Shown: piece after piece, positions 15,513 through 24,340 of the stretch
How positions within the stretch are numbered: the first letter of the stretch is position 1
Layout: each line of letters opens with the position of its first letter
Assembly: GCA_020849765.1 (NCBI GenBank)
Contig: JADLAY010000012.1
Span: 1-42,605, forward strand
Direction: 5' to 3'
DNA from: Anaerolineae bacterium
GTDB lineage: Bacteria > Chloroflexota > Anaerolineae > Aggregatilineales > Phototrophicaceae
Length of the DNA: 42,605 bases
The notes under the pieces: model-generated
The model's input: the letters and a program-made list of their open reading frames with translations, nothing else
What the model was told of the DNA's origin: nothing
Database searches by the model: none
Position numbers and translations under genes: made by a program

Positions 15513-18500
15513 ATGACAGGCCACTATTTCATCAGCTACTCCACGGTGGAAGCGTCTGACTTTGCCGGACTGCTGTACGACACACTGGTGGGTGGCTATC
15601 CTCGCATCCCGGCTTGGCTCGACAAGCGCTGCATTCAACCGCAAATGGATTGGGAAGTCGAACTCGAAAACGCGATCGCCGACTGTGGGGGTCTCCTCTA
15701 CGTGATGACCCGCGACAGTGTGCATCCGGAGTCGCCGTGTCGGCTCGAGGTCGGGCGCGCGCTGACCTTCAAGCGCCCGATCATCCCACTAAAGCTGCAT
15801 GCGGACGTGATGCCGCCGCTGCGCGTGCAGAATCGCCAGTACATTGATTTCACCGACGGCTTCGAGGCGGGCATCGCCAGCCTGCGTCAGCATCTGGCCT
15901 GGCTGGAGACGCCGGAGGGCCGCGTCTACATCCTGCAGTGCCGCCTGCGCGACGCCGAGCGCGATCTGCCGCGCACGGTCGACGCATCGCAGAAAGCCCG
16001 CCTGGAGGCTGAAGTCCAGCGGCTGACGGAAGAGATCGAGCACAAGAAGAGCATCGCCGCCGACCCCGAAGCGGCCCGCCAGCGCACGAGCGAGAGCATC
16101 GAGCGCAGCCTGGAGCGCGAGCGCCTGCCACGCCAGACGAGCGCGCCGGAAGTCGGCCTCAAGATCGTCAACCATCCGCCGCGGACGGCGCCCAATTACT
16201 TCCAGGATCGGCATATCGAGACGCAGCAGCTCGGCGTCTGGCTTGGCGATCCGCAAACGCGGCTGGCCGTCGTCATCGGGCGCGGCGGCGTCGGCAAGAC
16301 GGCCATGGTCTGCCGCCTGCTCGAGGCGGTCGAGAAGGGCCATCTGCCGGACGAGGGCGCCCGGCTGCACGTGGACGGCATCGTCTACCTGAGCGCGGTC
16401 GGCACACGCCGTCCCGATCTGCCGACGCTGTTCGCCGACCTGAGCAAGCTGCTGCCCAAGGAAACCGCGCAGGAACTCGACGCCGTCTACCGCGACGTGC
16501 AGGCATCGCCCGCCGAGAAGATGCAGACGCTGCTCAGCTATTTCCCGCCCGATAAGCGCGTCGTCGTCTTGCTCGATAACTTTGAAGACTACATCGACAC
16601 CCAGCAAAGCCCGCCCCAGATCATGGATGCGGAACTGGACAAAGCCCTGAGCGCACTCCTGGAAGCCCCGGCGCACGGTCTGAAGGCGATCATGACGACG
16701 CGCGTCGCCCCGAAGGCGATGCTCGACGCGGTCAGGCCGGGCGCGCATCGCACACTGGTGCTCGATCAGGGACTCGATTCGCCGTTTGCGGAGAACGTCC
16801 TGCGCGAGATGGATGCGACCGGCAAGCTCGGCCTGCGTGATGCGCCGGACGCCGTCCTGGCCCTGGTGCGCGAGCGCACGCGCGGCTATCCCCGTGCCCT
16901 GGAAGCGCTGGTCACCATCCTGGAAGCCGACCCGGACACCTCGCTCGACGAGATCCTGAGCAGCACGCAATCGTCGCTGCCGGACACGATCGTCGAGGTC
17001 ATGGTCGGCGAGGCGTTCAAGCGCCTGGATAGCTCGGCGCAGCAGGTGCTGCAAGCGCTGGCGATCTTCCGCAAGCCGGTGCCGCCGGTTGCGCTCGATT
17101 ATGTGCTGCAGACGTTCCAGCTCGGCATCGACAGCGCGCCGATCCTGGCGCGTCTCGCCAACATGCACTTTGTGCGCCGCGAATCCGGGCGCTATTCGCT
17201 CCACGAAGTCGACCGCAAGTATGCCCTCACGCGCATCGCGCCGGGCGAAGACTCGGATCGGTTCGAGGCGGGCGACCCCGTCTTCACGCGCATCGCGCTC
17301 CACAGCCTGGGGGCGAACTATCTGCGCAGCATCCGCAAGCCGCGCTCAGACTGGCAGTCGCTGGCGGATCTGCAGCCGCAGCTCGACGAGATCGAATTGC
17401 GCTGCGAGGCCGGTGACTGGGACACCGCCTCCGAAGTGCTGGACACGATCAGCAACGACTATCTGCAGAAGTGGGGCTACAACCAGCTTGAGGCCGAGAT
17501 CCGCGAGCGCTTCCTCGGCCATCTGACGGATGACTGGCAGCGCTACCTGAATCAGTATGAGCTTGGGCGCATCTATCAGGTGGTGGGCAACATCGAACGG
17601 GCGATGCCGCACCTGGAACAGGCGCTGGCACTGGCTCAGGAGCAAGAGCAGGAGCGCGAGCAGTGCCGCGTCCTGGCGGTGATGGGCTATTGCCACAGCT
17701 ACATGGGCAATGAGGTGCGGGCGCTCGCTCATTACGAGCAGTGCATGGAGATTGCGCGCAAGATCGGCGCCACCGATTACGAGCGGGCCCTCTTCAGCGT
17801 GTTGGGGTCGACCTACAAGAACCTGGGCCGCCACGAGCAGGCGCTCGATTATCTGGAGCGCGCGCTGACGCTGGCGCGTGAGGCGGGCGACGACAAGTGG
17901 GAGGCGATCTCGCAGCACAACCTCGGCAGCTACCTGTTCGACCTGGGCAATTATCGTGCCGCGTTGGAACAGCTTGAGGCCGCCTACGGCTTGTACAGGG
18001 AGCAGCGTGACTACGCCGGGCAGTTCAATACGTTGGGGCAGTTGGCGGACATCGCTTATGCGTTCGCCGACATGGGCCGTGCGCTCGACCTGCACGAGCA
18101 GCGCATCGCCCTGGCGCACGCCGTGGATGACGTCCGCGGCGAAGGCGTCGCGCTCCGCGACCAGGCGCAGTACTTCCTGAGCGTCGGCCAGCGCGACCGT
18201 GCGCTTGCCAGTTACCAGCAAGGGGTGATCCTGGCCCAGCGCACGGGCATCCCGCGCGAAGAATGCCAGGCACTGCGCCGCTTGGGCAACTGCTATACCT
18301 TCCTGTCACAACATACGCAGGCCTTTGAAACCTATCGCCTGGCGATCCAGGTGGCGCACCGCGCCCTCGACAAGCGCGAAGAGGCGCTCTCGCTGGCGGA
18401 ACTGGGATTGGCGAAGTCGCGCAGCGGGCGCATCCGCGATGGTATGGCGGATTACGAGCAGGCGCTGGCCCTGATCCGGCAGACGGACGACAGGGTGCAA

Positions 18501-19556
18501 GAGGCCGCGCTTCTCGTCGGGCTGGGCGACCGCGCCGCCGAGCTTGAAGATCTCGACGCCACAATCGCCTATCTGGAGCAGGCGCTGACGATCGTGCGCG
18601 AGCAGTCCAACGATCAGCAGGAATCGCTGCTGTTGGCACGGCTCGGCTACTACCTGATTGACCGCGGCGACGTCCAGCGCGCTATCACCTACTACCAGCG
18701 CGCGATCGAGATTGAGCGCCGCTTGAAGGATCGCAAGAACGAGGCTATCTCGCTGAGCAACGTGGCCTACAGCTATCTCGACCTCGGCCAGATCGCACAG
18801 GCGCAGAAGCATTACCGGGAAGCGCTGGAGATCGTCCGCCAGACCGAAGATCGCTATCAGGAGTGCGTTATCCTCAGCCGTCTGGCGACCTGTTATGCAA
18901 CGCTGGGTGAGGTCGACTCGGCGCAGGAACTGCTCGAGTCAGGGCTGGTCATCGCACAACAGATCAAGGATCGGGTGGAAGAGAGTGGCATCTTGTACGG
19001 CATCGCGCGCTGCCACCTGATCCGTGGCGACGTTGCTAAAGCGGTCGAAGGCTCTGAGGTCGCACTCAAGCTCGTGCAGGATCTGGGCGCCGATCCGCGC
19101 TCGGTCGCCCTTGGCTACCAGCGCTTCGCCCGCATGCGCCTGATCGTCGGGGACGTCGCGGGCGCGCAGGCCGCCATCGACGTCGCCAGGGGGCTCAATC
19201 AACCGGATGTGTGGGGCTCGCATTCGCTGACGGCGGGCATCATCGCGCTGCGCCTGGGCGATCGGGACGGCGCGCGCGATGCCTTCCAGCGGACGATCGC
19301 GACGACCGAGAAGCGGCTGGCGCGCACGCCCGACCTCTACGACGACCAGGACACGCGTGCGACAGCGCTGTGCGGGCTCGTCCTGCTGGGCGAAACCGAA
19401 CTCCTGCCGCGTGCCGTCGAGGGCTTCCGCCGGGCGCGCCAGGTCGCATCACTGCCTGGCGCGGCCGCGCTCGCGCTGAGCGTGTTCGATGCACTGGCCG
19501 TGCTTGACACTGATGGCCTGCTGGCCGAAGCGCGCCAGGCCGCCGCAGGAGTGTGA
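15513..19556 (+). CDS. TIR-STAND NTPase-TPR protein
   Basis: A 1347-residue multidomain protein. Residues 1-140 are a TIR domain (HYFISYS, catalytic-type E79 in CRLEVGRA). A charged coiled-coil linker spans about 150-190. An NB-ARC/STAND NTPase follows, with Walker A IGRGGVGKTAMV near 255 and Walker B RVVVLLDNFED near 350, then a winged-helix-like region to about 590. About fifteen TPR units of roughly 40 residues run from 690 to the C-terminus (for example ALDYLERALTLAREAGDDKW). STAND proteins of this design bind a ligand on the repeats, oligomerise with ATP and activate the effector; a TIR effector would degrade NAD+ or make a signal. Many are antiviral or stress sensors, and the trigger is unknown here. 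The gene sits inside the split transporter operon under its own promoter. Confidence 0.85.
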   Translation: MTGHYFISYSTVEASDFAGLLYDTLVGGYPRIPAWLDKRCIQPQMDWEVELENAIADCGGLLYVMTRDSVHPESPCRLEVGRALTFKRPIIPLKLHADVMPPLRVQNRQYIDFTDGFEAGIASLRQHLAWLETPEGRVYILQCRLRDAERDLPRTVDASQKARLEAEVQRLTEEIEHKKSIAADPEAARQRTSESIERSLERERLPRQTSAPEVGLKIVNHPPRTAPNYFQDRHIETQQLGVWLGDPQTRLAVVIGRGGVGKTAMVCRLLEAVEKGHLPDEGARLHVDGIVYLSAVGTRRPDLPTLFADLSKLLPKETAQELDAVYRDVQASPAEKMQTLLSYFPPDKRVVVLLDNFEDYIDTQQSPPQIMDAELDKALSALLEAPAHGLKAIMTTRVAPKAMLDAVRPGAHRTLVLDQGLDSPFAENVLREMDATGKLGLRDAPDAVLALVRERTRGYPRALEALVTILEADPDTSLDEILSSTQSSLPDTIVEVMVGEAFKRLDSSAQQVLQALAIFRKPVPPVALDYVLQTFQLGIDSAPILARLANMHFVRRESGRYSLHEVDRKYALTRIAPGEDSDRFEAGDPVFTRIALHSLGANYLRSIRKPRSDWQSLADLQPQLDEIELRCEAGDWDTASEVLDTISNDYLQKWGYNQLEAEIRERFLGHLTDDWQRYLNQYELGRIYQVVGNIERAMPHLEQALALAQEQEQEREQCRVLAVMGYCHSYMGNEVRALAHYEQCMEIARKIGATDYERALFSVLGSTYKNLGRHEQALDYLERALTLAREAGDDKWEAISQHNLGSYLFDLGNYRAALEQLEAAYGLYREQRDYAGQFNTLGQLADIAYAFADMGRALDLHEQRIALAHAVDDVRGEGVALRDQAQYFLSVGQRDRALASYQQGVILAQRTGIPREECQALRRLGNCYTFLSQHTQAFETYRLAIQVAHRALDKREEALSLAELGLAKSRSGRIRDGMADYEQALALIRQTDDRVQEAALLVGLGDRAAELEDLDATIAYLEQALTIVREQSNDQQESLLLARLGYYLIDRGDVQRAITYYQRAIEIERRLKDRKNEAISLSNVAYSYLDLGQIAQAQKHYREALEIVRQTEDRYQECVILSRLATCYATLGEVDSAQELLESGLVIAQQIKDRVEESGILYGIARCHLIRGDVAKAVEGSEVALKLVQDLGADPRSVALGYQRFARMRLIVGDVAGAQAAIDVARGLNQPDVWGSHSLTAGIIALRLGDRDGARDAFQRTIATTEKRLARTPDLYDDQDTRATALCGLVLLGETELLPRAVEGFRRARQVASLPGAAALALSVFDALAVLDTDGLLAEARQAAAGV

Positions 19557-19629
19557 CAGGGCTAGGGCCGCGTCAAGCTGATGTGGCCCTGCGACTGACG
19601 CTAAACTCGGCGTGGTAGACCGCGAATTC

Positions 19630-20424
19630 ATGGCCGTGGATGCACTTAAGCCGCGCTTATCGGCAGGTTACCGATCAGAATGCGAATACTGGAAGTGGAA
19701 CCCACACCATAAGATGCAGTTTCGATACGTCACTGAAAAAGAGAATTACGAAGACTTCGCGGCAGGACGGGTGCTGCTGTCACAGGGAGGGATGACCTCG
19801 TTTCCGGTACGACTCGCCAGCGAGATTTTCCAGCGCTGTGCCGCTTACTTCCCGGCCGGGCAGCGTCTGCGTGTTTATGATCCCTGCTGTGGTGGCGGAT
19901 ATCTCCTGGCCGTGGTCGGTTTTCTCCACGGGGATCGCATACAGTCTCTTCACGGCTCGGACATCGATCCGGAAAGGGTCAGGCTGGCAGCCGATAACCT
20001 GCGCTTGTTGACTATCGAGGGCCTGGACAGACGGCGGGACAGCCTGCGCGACCTGGCAGACGCCTACAACAAGGCCTCGCATCATGATGCACTCGAAAGC
20101 CTTGAGCGTCTTCGCCAGTCGCTACCCGCCTCACCGATCGCCACACACACGTGGGCGGCAGATGCGCTGCAACCCACCGTCAACACCGCTTCAGTCGACC
20201 TCATCCTCTGTGATGTCCCCTACGGAAATGTCACGGACTGGCAGGCGGATGCTGAGGACAATCTGATCGCCTCCTTATTGCAGGCTCAATCGGATGTTCT
20301 CGTCTCAGGTGGAATTGCCGCCGTGGTGAGCGACAAATCACAGGTTGCAACCTATCCGCGTTATCAACGACTCCAGCAGGAGACGATCGGCAAGCGCCGT
20401 ATTCTCATCTTGCGGAAGTTATAA
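19630..20424 (+). CDS. aviRa: AviRa-like 23S rRNA methyltransferase
   Basis: A 264-residue SAM-dependent methyltransferase. The SAM motif DPCCGGGYLLAV (84-95), the acidic post-I site SDIDPERV and the motif IV CDVPYG near 195 are intact. The block FPVRLASEIFQRC followed by DPCCGGGYLL and the DIDPERVRLAADNL stretch match what I recall of AviRa, the Streptomyces viridochromogenes enzyme that methylates 23S rRNA guanine 2535 and gives avilamycin (orthosomycin) resistance. Chromosomal homologues outside antibiotic producers may be housekeeping or resistance enzymes. ATG 19630 is chosen; ATG 19714 lines up better with the N-terminus of AviRa and GTG 19612 is also possible. No antibiotic-synthesis gene is nearby. 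Confidence 0.7.
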   Translation: MAVDALKPRLSAGYRSECEYWKWNPHHKMQFRYVTEKENYEDFAAGRVLLSQGGMTSFPVRLASEIFQRCAAYFPAGQRLRVYDPCCGGGYLLAVVGFLHGDRIQSLHGSDIDPERVRLAADNLRLLTIEGLDRRRDSLRDLADAYNKASHHDALESLERLRQSLPASPIATHTWAADALQPTVNTASVDLILCDVPYGNVTDWQADAEDNLIASLLQAQSDVLVSGGIAAVVSDKSQVATYPRYQRLQQETIGKRRILILRKL

Positions 20425-20425
20425 T
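20420..20425 (+). promoter_or_regulatory. Possible -10 box for the gene at 20455
   Basis: A consensus TATAAT overlaps the TAA stop of the methyltransferase gene. The -35 region is weak. A CCCGGT/ACCGGG hairpin follows before the ATG. Confidence 0.35.
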
Positions 20426-20454
20426 GCCCCCGGTTTGCACACCGGGAGCATCGT

Positions 20455-21156
20455 ATGTCCGCGCTCGACGATCTGCTCAACCACATCTTCGACGGCAAGA
20501 CGCCGCCGCTCCGTGCCGAGTTCGACGGCTGGCTGCGTGACTCGCGCCGCTTTCGCGCGTTCGCGACGACCTACCGCGACAAGATCCGCGCCAAGCTCAA
20601 GAACGCCCGCGACGAGGGCGGTCGCCTGGACGTGCGCGCCGAACTCGAGACGGCGGCGCTGCTCCTGCGCGAGGAACGCTTTGCCCTCGAATACGAGAAA
20701 TATGCCGCCAGCAAACAGCGCGGCCCGGATTTCACCGTCACCTTCAAGACGCATACACCCTTCAACGTCGAGGTGCGGCGCATGCGGCCGCTCGAACTGG
20801 AAGGCGACGAAGCCGACGCGCGCCTGGCGAAACTGATGGCCGTCCTGTGCGACAAGGTTGGGCAGATGCCGCCGAGCATCGTCAATCTGCTCTGGCTGGT
20901 GGCCGAGCGCGATCTCTCCGAGGAGGACGTGACCAACGCCGCCAATACTCTGCGCCAACTGGCCGAACGCAAGGTCGAGCTCTTCTTCACGCAGCGCGGC
21001 TTCGAAAGTGCCGCCGCGTTTCTCCGGGCGTATCAGCATCTGAGCGGCGTCGTCATCTGTCAGGCGGATGTGATTGCCGTGTGGCTCAATCCGCTCGCTC
21101 GCCACAAGACCCCGCCGGACATCGTCACGGCCATCCGGCGGCTCAAGCAGGCGTGA
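20455..21156 (+). CDS. Hypothetical protein, possible PD-(D/E)XK nuclease fold
   Basis: A 233-residue protein. A helical N-terminal half leads into GPDFTVTF (D92) and FNVEVRRMR (E106-x-R108), with E80 on the preceding helix. This spacing resembles the E...D...ExK core of restriction-endonuclease-like proteins, with Arg in place of the usual Lys. No partner methylase or helicase lies nearby, so it may be an orphan nuclease or an inactive relative. GGGAG lies 6 nt before the ATG. The assignment rests on motif spacing alone. Confidence 0.5.
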   Translation: MSALDDLLNHIFDGKTPPLRAEFDGWLRDSRRFRAFATTYRDKIRAKLKNARDEGGRLDVRAELETAALLLREERFALEYEKYAASKQRGPDFTVTFKTHTPFNVEVRRMRPLELEGDEADARLAKLMAVLCDKVGQMPPSIVNLLWLVAERDLSEEDVTNAANTLRQLAERKVELFFTQRGFESAAAFLRAYQHLSGVVICQADVIAVWLNPLARHKTPPDIVTAIRRLKQA

Positions 21157-21242
21157 GTCGGACTCGCGTCCCCCCGCTCGCGGTCGCACCGTGTGATAAG
21201 ATCGTGCCGTCGCAGATAAAGAGTTTGCGAAGGTATTGGGCG

Positions 21243-22103
21243 ATGAGACGTTTACTGGTAGCCGGCCTGCTTTTGATCCTGGTCGCCTTGAGCGCGGCCT
21301 TCCTCTTCGCCCAGGACACGCCGACCGAGCCGGATGAACTGCTGGCCGAGCGCGGCGTCCACGTGCAGCCGCTGGAAGTCGTCACCGAGTCGCCGGTGCA
21401 GATCCTCGACATCGCCAGTGATTCGGCGCGGCTCAACTTCGTCGGCTTGGTGCCGCTCGCCTGCACGGTCGTCTACGGCACGACAACCGACTTCGGCAGC
21501 GCGTCGATCGACCAGAACATGAACGGCGGCGCCATCGTCGAGCACAACCCGATCATGATCGGCCTTGAGCCGGACACCGAATACTTCTATCGCGTGCAGG
21601 GTTCCGGCGAAGACGGCACGCTCTACGTCGGCGAGATCGGCAGCTTCCGCACGCTGCCGCAGAGCGACGAGCCGGTGCTCAACCTGCTCTCGCCCGAACG
21701 CGGCGCGACCGTCCTCGGCGTCAGCAGCAACTTCGGCGATCAACCCGACGACGGCACCTGGGGCATCCTCAACGCCTTCGACGGCAACCCGAACACGGCC
21801 TGGGCCAGCAATGGCGACGGCGACAGTGCCTGGTTCGAAGTTCAGCTCGGCGAGCGCTCGCACATCACGCAAATCGCCTTCTGGACGCGGCTGATGAGCG
21901 ATGGCACGTCGCAGATCTTCAGCTTCACGGTCACGACCGACAATGGCGATGTCTACGGCCCGTTCGAGGTCGACGACGCCGAACAGACGCACAGCTACGA
22001 CGTCGATTTCGACGCCTTGACGCTGCGCTTCGACGTCGTCCGCAGCAGCGGCGGCAACACCGGCGCCCACGAGATCGCCGTCTACGGCGAGCCGGTCGGG
22101 TAG
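21243..22103 (+). CDS. Secreted FN3-like and discoidin (F5/8-C) domain protein
   Basis: A 286-residue exported protein. The signal peptide MRRLLVAGLLLILVALSAAFLFAQ is followed by a fibronectin-III/purple-phosphatase-like strand pattern (about 50-140; LNFVGLVPLACTVVYGT, LEPDTEYFYRVQ). A discoidin/CBM32-like domain covers about 150-286 (DGNPNTAWASNGDGDSAWFEVQLGERSHITQIAFWTR). Such proteins bind carbohydrate or cell-wall material outside the cell; no catalytic domain is present. AAGG lies 9 nt before the ATG. Confidence 0.75.
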   Translation: MRRLLVAGLLLILVALSAAFLFAQDTPTEPDELLAERGVHVQPLEVVTESPVQILDIASDSARLNFVGLVPLACTVVYGTTTDFGSASIDQNMNGGAIVEHNPIMIGLEPDTEYFYRVQGSGEDGTLYVGEIGSFRTLPQSDEPVLNLLSPERGATVLGVSSNFGDQPDDGTWGILNAFDGNPNTAWASNGDGDSAWFEVQLGERSHITQIAFWTRLMSDGTSQIFSFTVTTDNGDVYGPFEVDDAEQTHSYDVDFDALTLRFDVVRSSGGNTGAHEIAVYGEPVG

Positions 22104-22167
22104 GCGAGCCGCTGTGACGCTCCGACAACAGTCTGTGCTAGACTGGATATAGTGATGGAGGATGCTC

Positions 22168-22419
22168 ATGGTCGATTTCGTGATCAGCCTGACTGAGGAG
22201 CAGCGCAAGCGCGCTGAAGCCCGTGCGCGGGCGCTCGGCTACGCCAACCCGGACGAATACCTACACGCGTTGGTCGAGCACGCGCTCGAAGAGGATGACG
22301 ATGCCGAAGAAGTCCTCGCCAGCCTCGATCGCTCGTTGGCACAGATGGCGCGAGGCGCGGTGATGACCGTTGACGAGATGTGGCGGCGTCTCGAAAGCGG
22401 CGACGACGACGATGCCTGA
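22168..22419 (+). CDS. Antitoxin of a RelE/ParE-type toxin-antitoxin pair
   Basis: An 83-residue protein whose N-terminus (VDFVISLTEEQRKRAEARARALGYANPDEYLHALVEHAL) fits a ribbon-helix-helix DNA-binding antitoxin; the acidic C-terminus would wrap the toxin. GGAGG lies 6 nt before ATG 22168 (an ATG at 22162 is too close to it). It overlaps the toxin gene by 8 bp, the usual coupled order. It should repress its own promoter with the toxin as co-repressor, by family knowledge. Confidence 0.75.
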   Translation: MVDFVISLTEEQRKRAEARARALGYANPDEYLHALVEHALEEDDDAEEVLASLDRSLAQMARGAVMTVDEMWRRLESGDDDDA

Positions 22420-22777
22420 TGTGCTGCCGACGGAAGAATTCACGGCTCAGGTCAAGCGGCTGCGCAAGAAGTACCCCAACATCCGGCTCGATCTACAACC
22501 CCTGATTGACCAACTCGAAAATGGCGAGACACCAGGCGACCGTCTACAGGGACAAAAAGCTCTTGCCTACAAGATACGTTTGCCCAATCGTGATGCCCGG
22601 CGCGGCAAACGTGGCGGGTATCGTGTCATCTATTACGTGCCGACAACCGAGTACATCTATCTGCTGACCATCTACTCGAAGTCTGACATCGACGACATAC
22701 CCGATGCTGTGATCGTCGGTTTGATCGACAGGTATTCACAAGCACTGCCGCCAGCCAACGACGAGGAAAGACCGTAA
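22412..22777 (+). CDS. RelE/ParE-family toxin
   Basis: A 121-residue basic protein with the family pattern: a helical N-terminus (TEEFTAQVKRLRKKYP), the central motif GKRGGYRVIYYV and a strand YLLTIYSKSDIDDI. RelE members cleave mRNA on the ribosome and ParE members poison gyrase; sequence alone does not say which. The start ATG 22412 overlaps the antitoxin gene, and an upstream in-frame ATG at 22370 lies deep in the antitoxin. The pair sits inside the inserted segment of the transporter locus and could stabilise it. Confidence 0.8.
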   Translation: MPDVLPTEEFTAQVKRLRKKYPNIRLDLQPLIDQLENGETPGDRLQGQKALAYKIRLPNRDARRGKRGGYRVIYYVPTTEYIYLLTIYSKSDIDDIPDAVIVGLIDRYSQALPPANDEERP

Positions 22778-22900
22778 TAGCGACATTTGCCACCTATTAT
22801 CCGTGACCAACATCCGCATTCTTTCCTGTACCATCAGGGGGAGCGTTCCGCTCTGTCCCATGCAGCTACTTACAAAATCAGGAACGCTCAGGAAAGAGAG

Positions 22901-23299
22901 ATGATGTTTAAGTTCACGCATACGCGTTTGCTCGTAGCCGATTTCAAAGCCAGTTTCAAGTTTTATCACGAGGTGCTTGGCTTTCCTGTGCTCTGGGGTG
23001 ACGAGGACGGCGATTACGTCGACCTCGACGCAGGCCCGACCGACATCGCCATCTACAAGCGCGATGCCATGGCCGATGCCGTCGGCGGGGAGTGCCTCGC
23101 GCGCGATCAGAAGTCGAAAGGCTGCATCTGCCTGACGTTCGGCGTCCCGGACGTCGATGCCGCCGCCGACCGGCTCAAGGAGAAGGGCGTCGAGTTCGTC
23201 ACCGAACCGTCGAATTTCGATAGCTGGGGCGTCCGCGCTGCGCACTTCCGCGACCCGGACGGCAATCTGATCGAGATCAATCACGAGCTGCGGCCATAG
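22901..23299 (+). CDS. VOC (glyoxalase/bleomycin-resistance) family protein
   Basis: A 132-residue single-chain VOC protein with two beta-alpha-beta-beta-beta units: FTHTRLLVADFKASFKFYHEVLGFPV and CLTFGVPDVDAAADRLKEKGVEFV, ending in the typical FRDPDGNLIEINHELRP. H7 in FTHTRL and the Glu in LIEIN are candidate metal ligands. Substrates of the family vary widely (glyoxal, catechols, fosfomycin, bleomycin) and cannot be assigned here. AGGAAAGAG precedes the ATG. Confidence 0.8.
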   Translation: MMFKFTHTRLLVADFKASFKFYHEVLGFPVLWGDEDGDYVDLDAGPTDIAIYKRDAMADAVGGECLARDQKSKGCICLTFGVPDVDAAADRLKEKGVEFVTEPSNFDSWGVRAAHFRDPDGNLIEINHELRP

Positions 23300-23344
23300 G
23301 GATATGCCGTTCGAGGCGCGCCAGGGCCATCGCACCACAGGTTG

Positions 23345-23399
23345 GTAGGGACGCGATTATTCGCGTCCGCGAAACGGACAGCAAGAATGCCGTCCCTAC
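23345..23399. repeat. GTAGGGACG palindromic element
   Basis: A terminal GTAGGGACG...CGTCCCTAC inverted repeat encloses a GGACGCGA/TCGCGTCC stem and a second partial stem. It occupies the gap between the VOC gene and the creatininase-family gene. Confidence 0.7.
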
Positions 23400-23534
23400 C
23401 ATGTGATCTTTGTTGAACGACACGTCTGGGTTGATGCGATTGCCCTGGTCTGCCCGTGCAAACCCGCGTTGCAAAAGCGCAAAATTGGGTATCATCATAG
23501 GCTGAATCGGTTTCTCTGAAAGCGAGCTTCTTCC

Positions 23535-24329
23535 ATGCGCTGGGAAGAACTGACCAGTGATGATTTCCCGCAGGCCGTCGCGGCGAGCCAGGGCGTCTGC
23601 TTGCTGCCGCTCTCGGTGGTCGAGCGCCATGCGCATCACCTGCCGATGGCGACCGACTCCTACATCGGGCGCGATTTGTGCCGCCGCGCCGCCGAGATCG
23701 AACCGGCGCTGATCTTCCCGGACTTCATCTTCACGCAGATCATGGAGGCGCGCCACGTGCCCGGCACGATCGCCATCGAGCCGGAGCTGATCCTGCGCCT
23801 GCTCGACAACGTCTGCCAGGAGATTGCGCGCAACGGCCTGCGCAAGATCGTGCTCGTCAACGCGCACGGCGGCAATCACGGTTTGATCGGCCTCTTCCTG
23901 CAGATGCAGTTCTCCAGCCCGCGCGATTACGTCGTCTACGTCACCTATCCGCCCGTCCTCGCTGAAGACGACCCGGCGGAGATCGGCGACTGGTCGGCGG
24001 GCGATCACGCCGGGGCGCAGGAGACCGCCGCCGTCATGGCGATTCGCCCCGATCTCGTCCATCCTGAGCGCATCCATGCCGACGGCGAGGGCGAGGCGCA
24101 GGGACGGCTCAAGGCGCTGACGGACGTCGGCACGTCGACCGGCATCTGGTGGTACGCCGACCATCCGACGCATTACGCCGGGGATGCCTCACCCGCGACC
24201 GCCGAGAAGGGCGAGCGCTGGCTGGCGGCACGGGGCAAGGCGCTGGCGCGTGCCATCCGCGCGATCAAGGCCGACGACGTGGCGCTCCGCTTGCAGACCG
24301 AATTCTTCGCCGCCGCGCGCGGCCACTGA
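23535..24329 (+). CDS. Creatininase-family amidohydrolase
   Basis: A 264-residue metal-dependent amidohydrolase. Candidate metal ligands lie in PLSVVERHAHHLPMATD (Glu, His, Asp) and in the HGG loop of NAHGGNHG; SAGDHAGAQETA supplies the conserved Asp-His-Ala-Gly segment. In classical creatininase the first motif is E-x-H-G-x-H; here ERHAHH has Ala at the Gly position. It ends 11 nt before the first permease gene and is probably cotranscribed with both permeases. A role in opening a cyclic or amide-containing transported compound is inferred from context. Confidence 0.8.
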   Translation: MRWEELTSDDFPQAVAASQGVCLLPLSVVERHAHHLPMATDSYIGRDLCRRAAEIEPALIFPDFIFTQIMEARHVPGTIAIEPELILRLLDNVCQEIARNGLRKIVLVNAHGGNHGLIGLFLQMQFSSPRDYVVYVTYPPVLAEDDPAEIGDWSAGDHAGAQETAAVMAIRPDLVHPERIHADGEGEAQGRLKALTDVGTSTGIWWYADHPTHYAGDASPATAEKGERWLAARGKALARAIRAIKADDVALRLQTEFFAAARGH

Positions 24330-24340
24330 GAGGCACCGCT

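Noticed and set aside
15789..17303. 504-codon open frame antisense to the TIR-STAND gene
   Set aside because: Composition is Arg/Gln/Asp-rich without motifs, while the + strand shows TIR, Walker and TPR motifs throughout.
20847..21242. Upstream extension of the secreted discoidin-like protein by 132 codons
   Set aside because: It would overlap the preceding gene in another frame, and the signal peptide with AAGG-spaced ATG lies at 21243.
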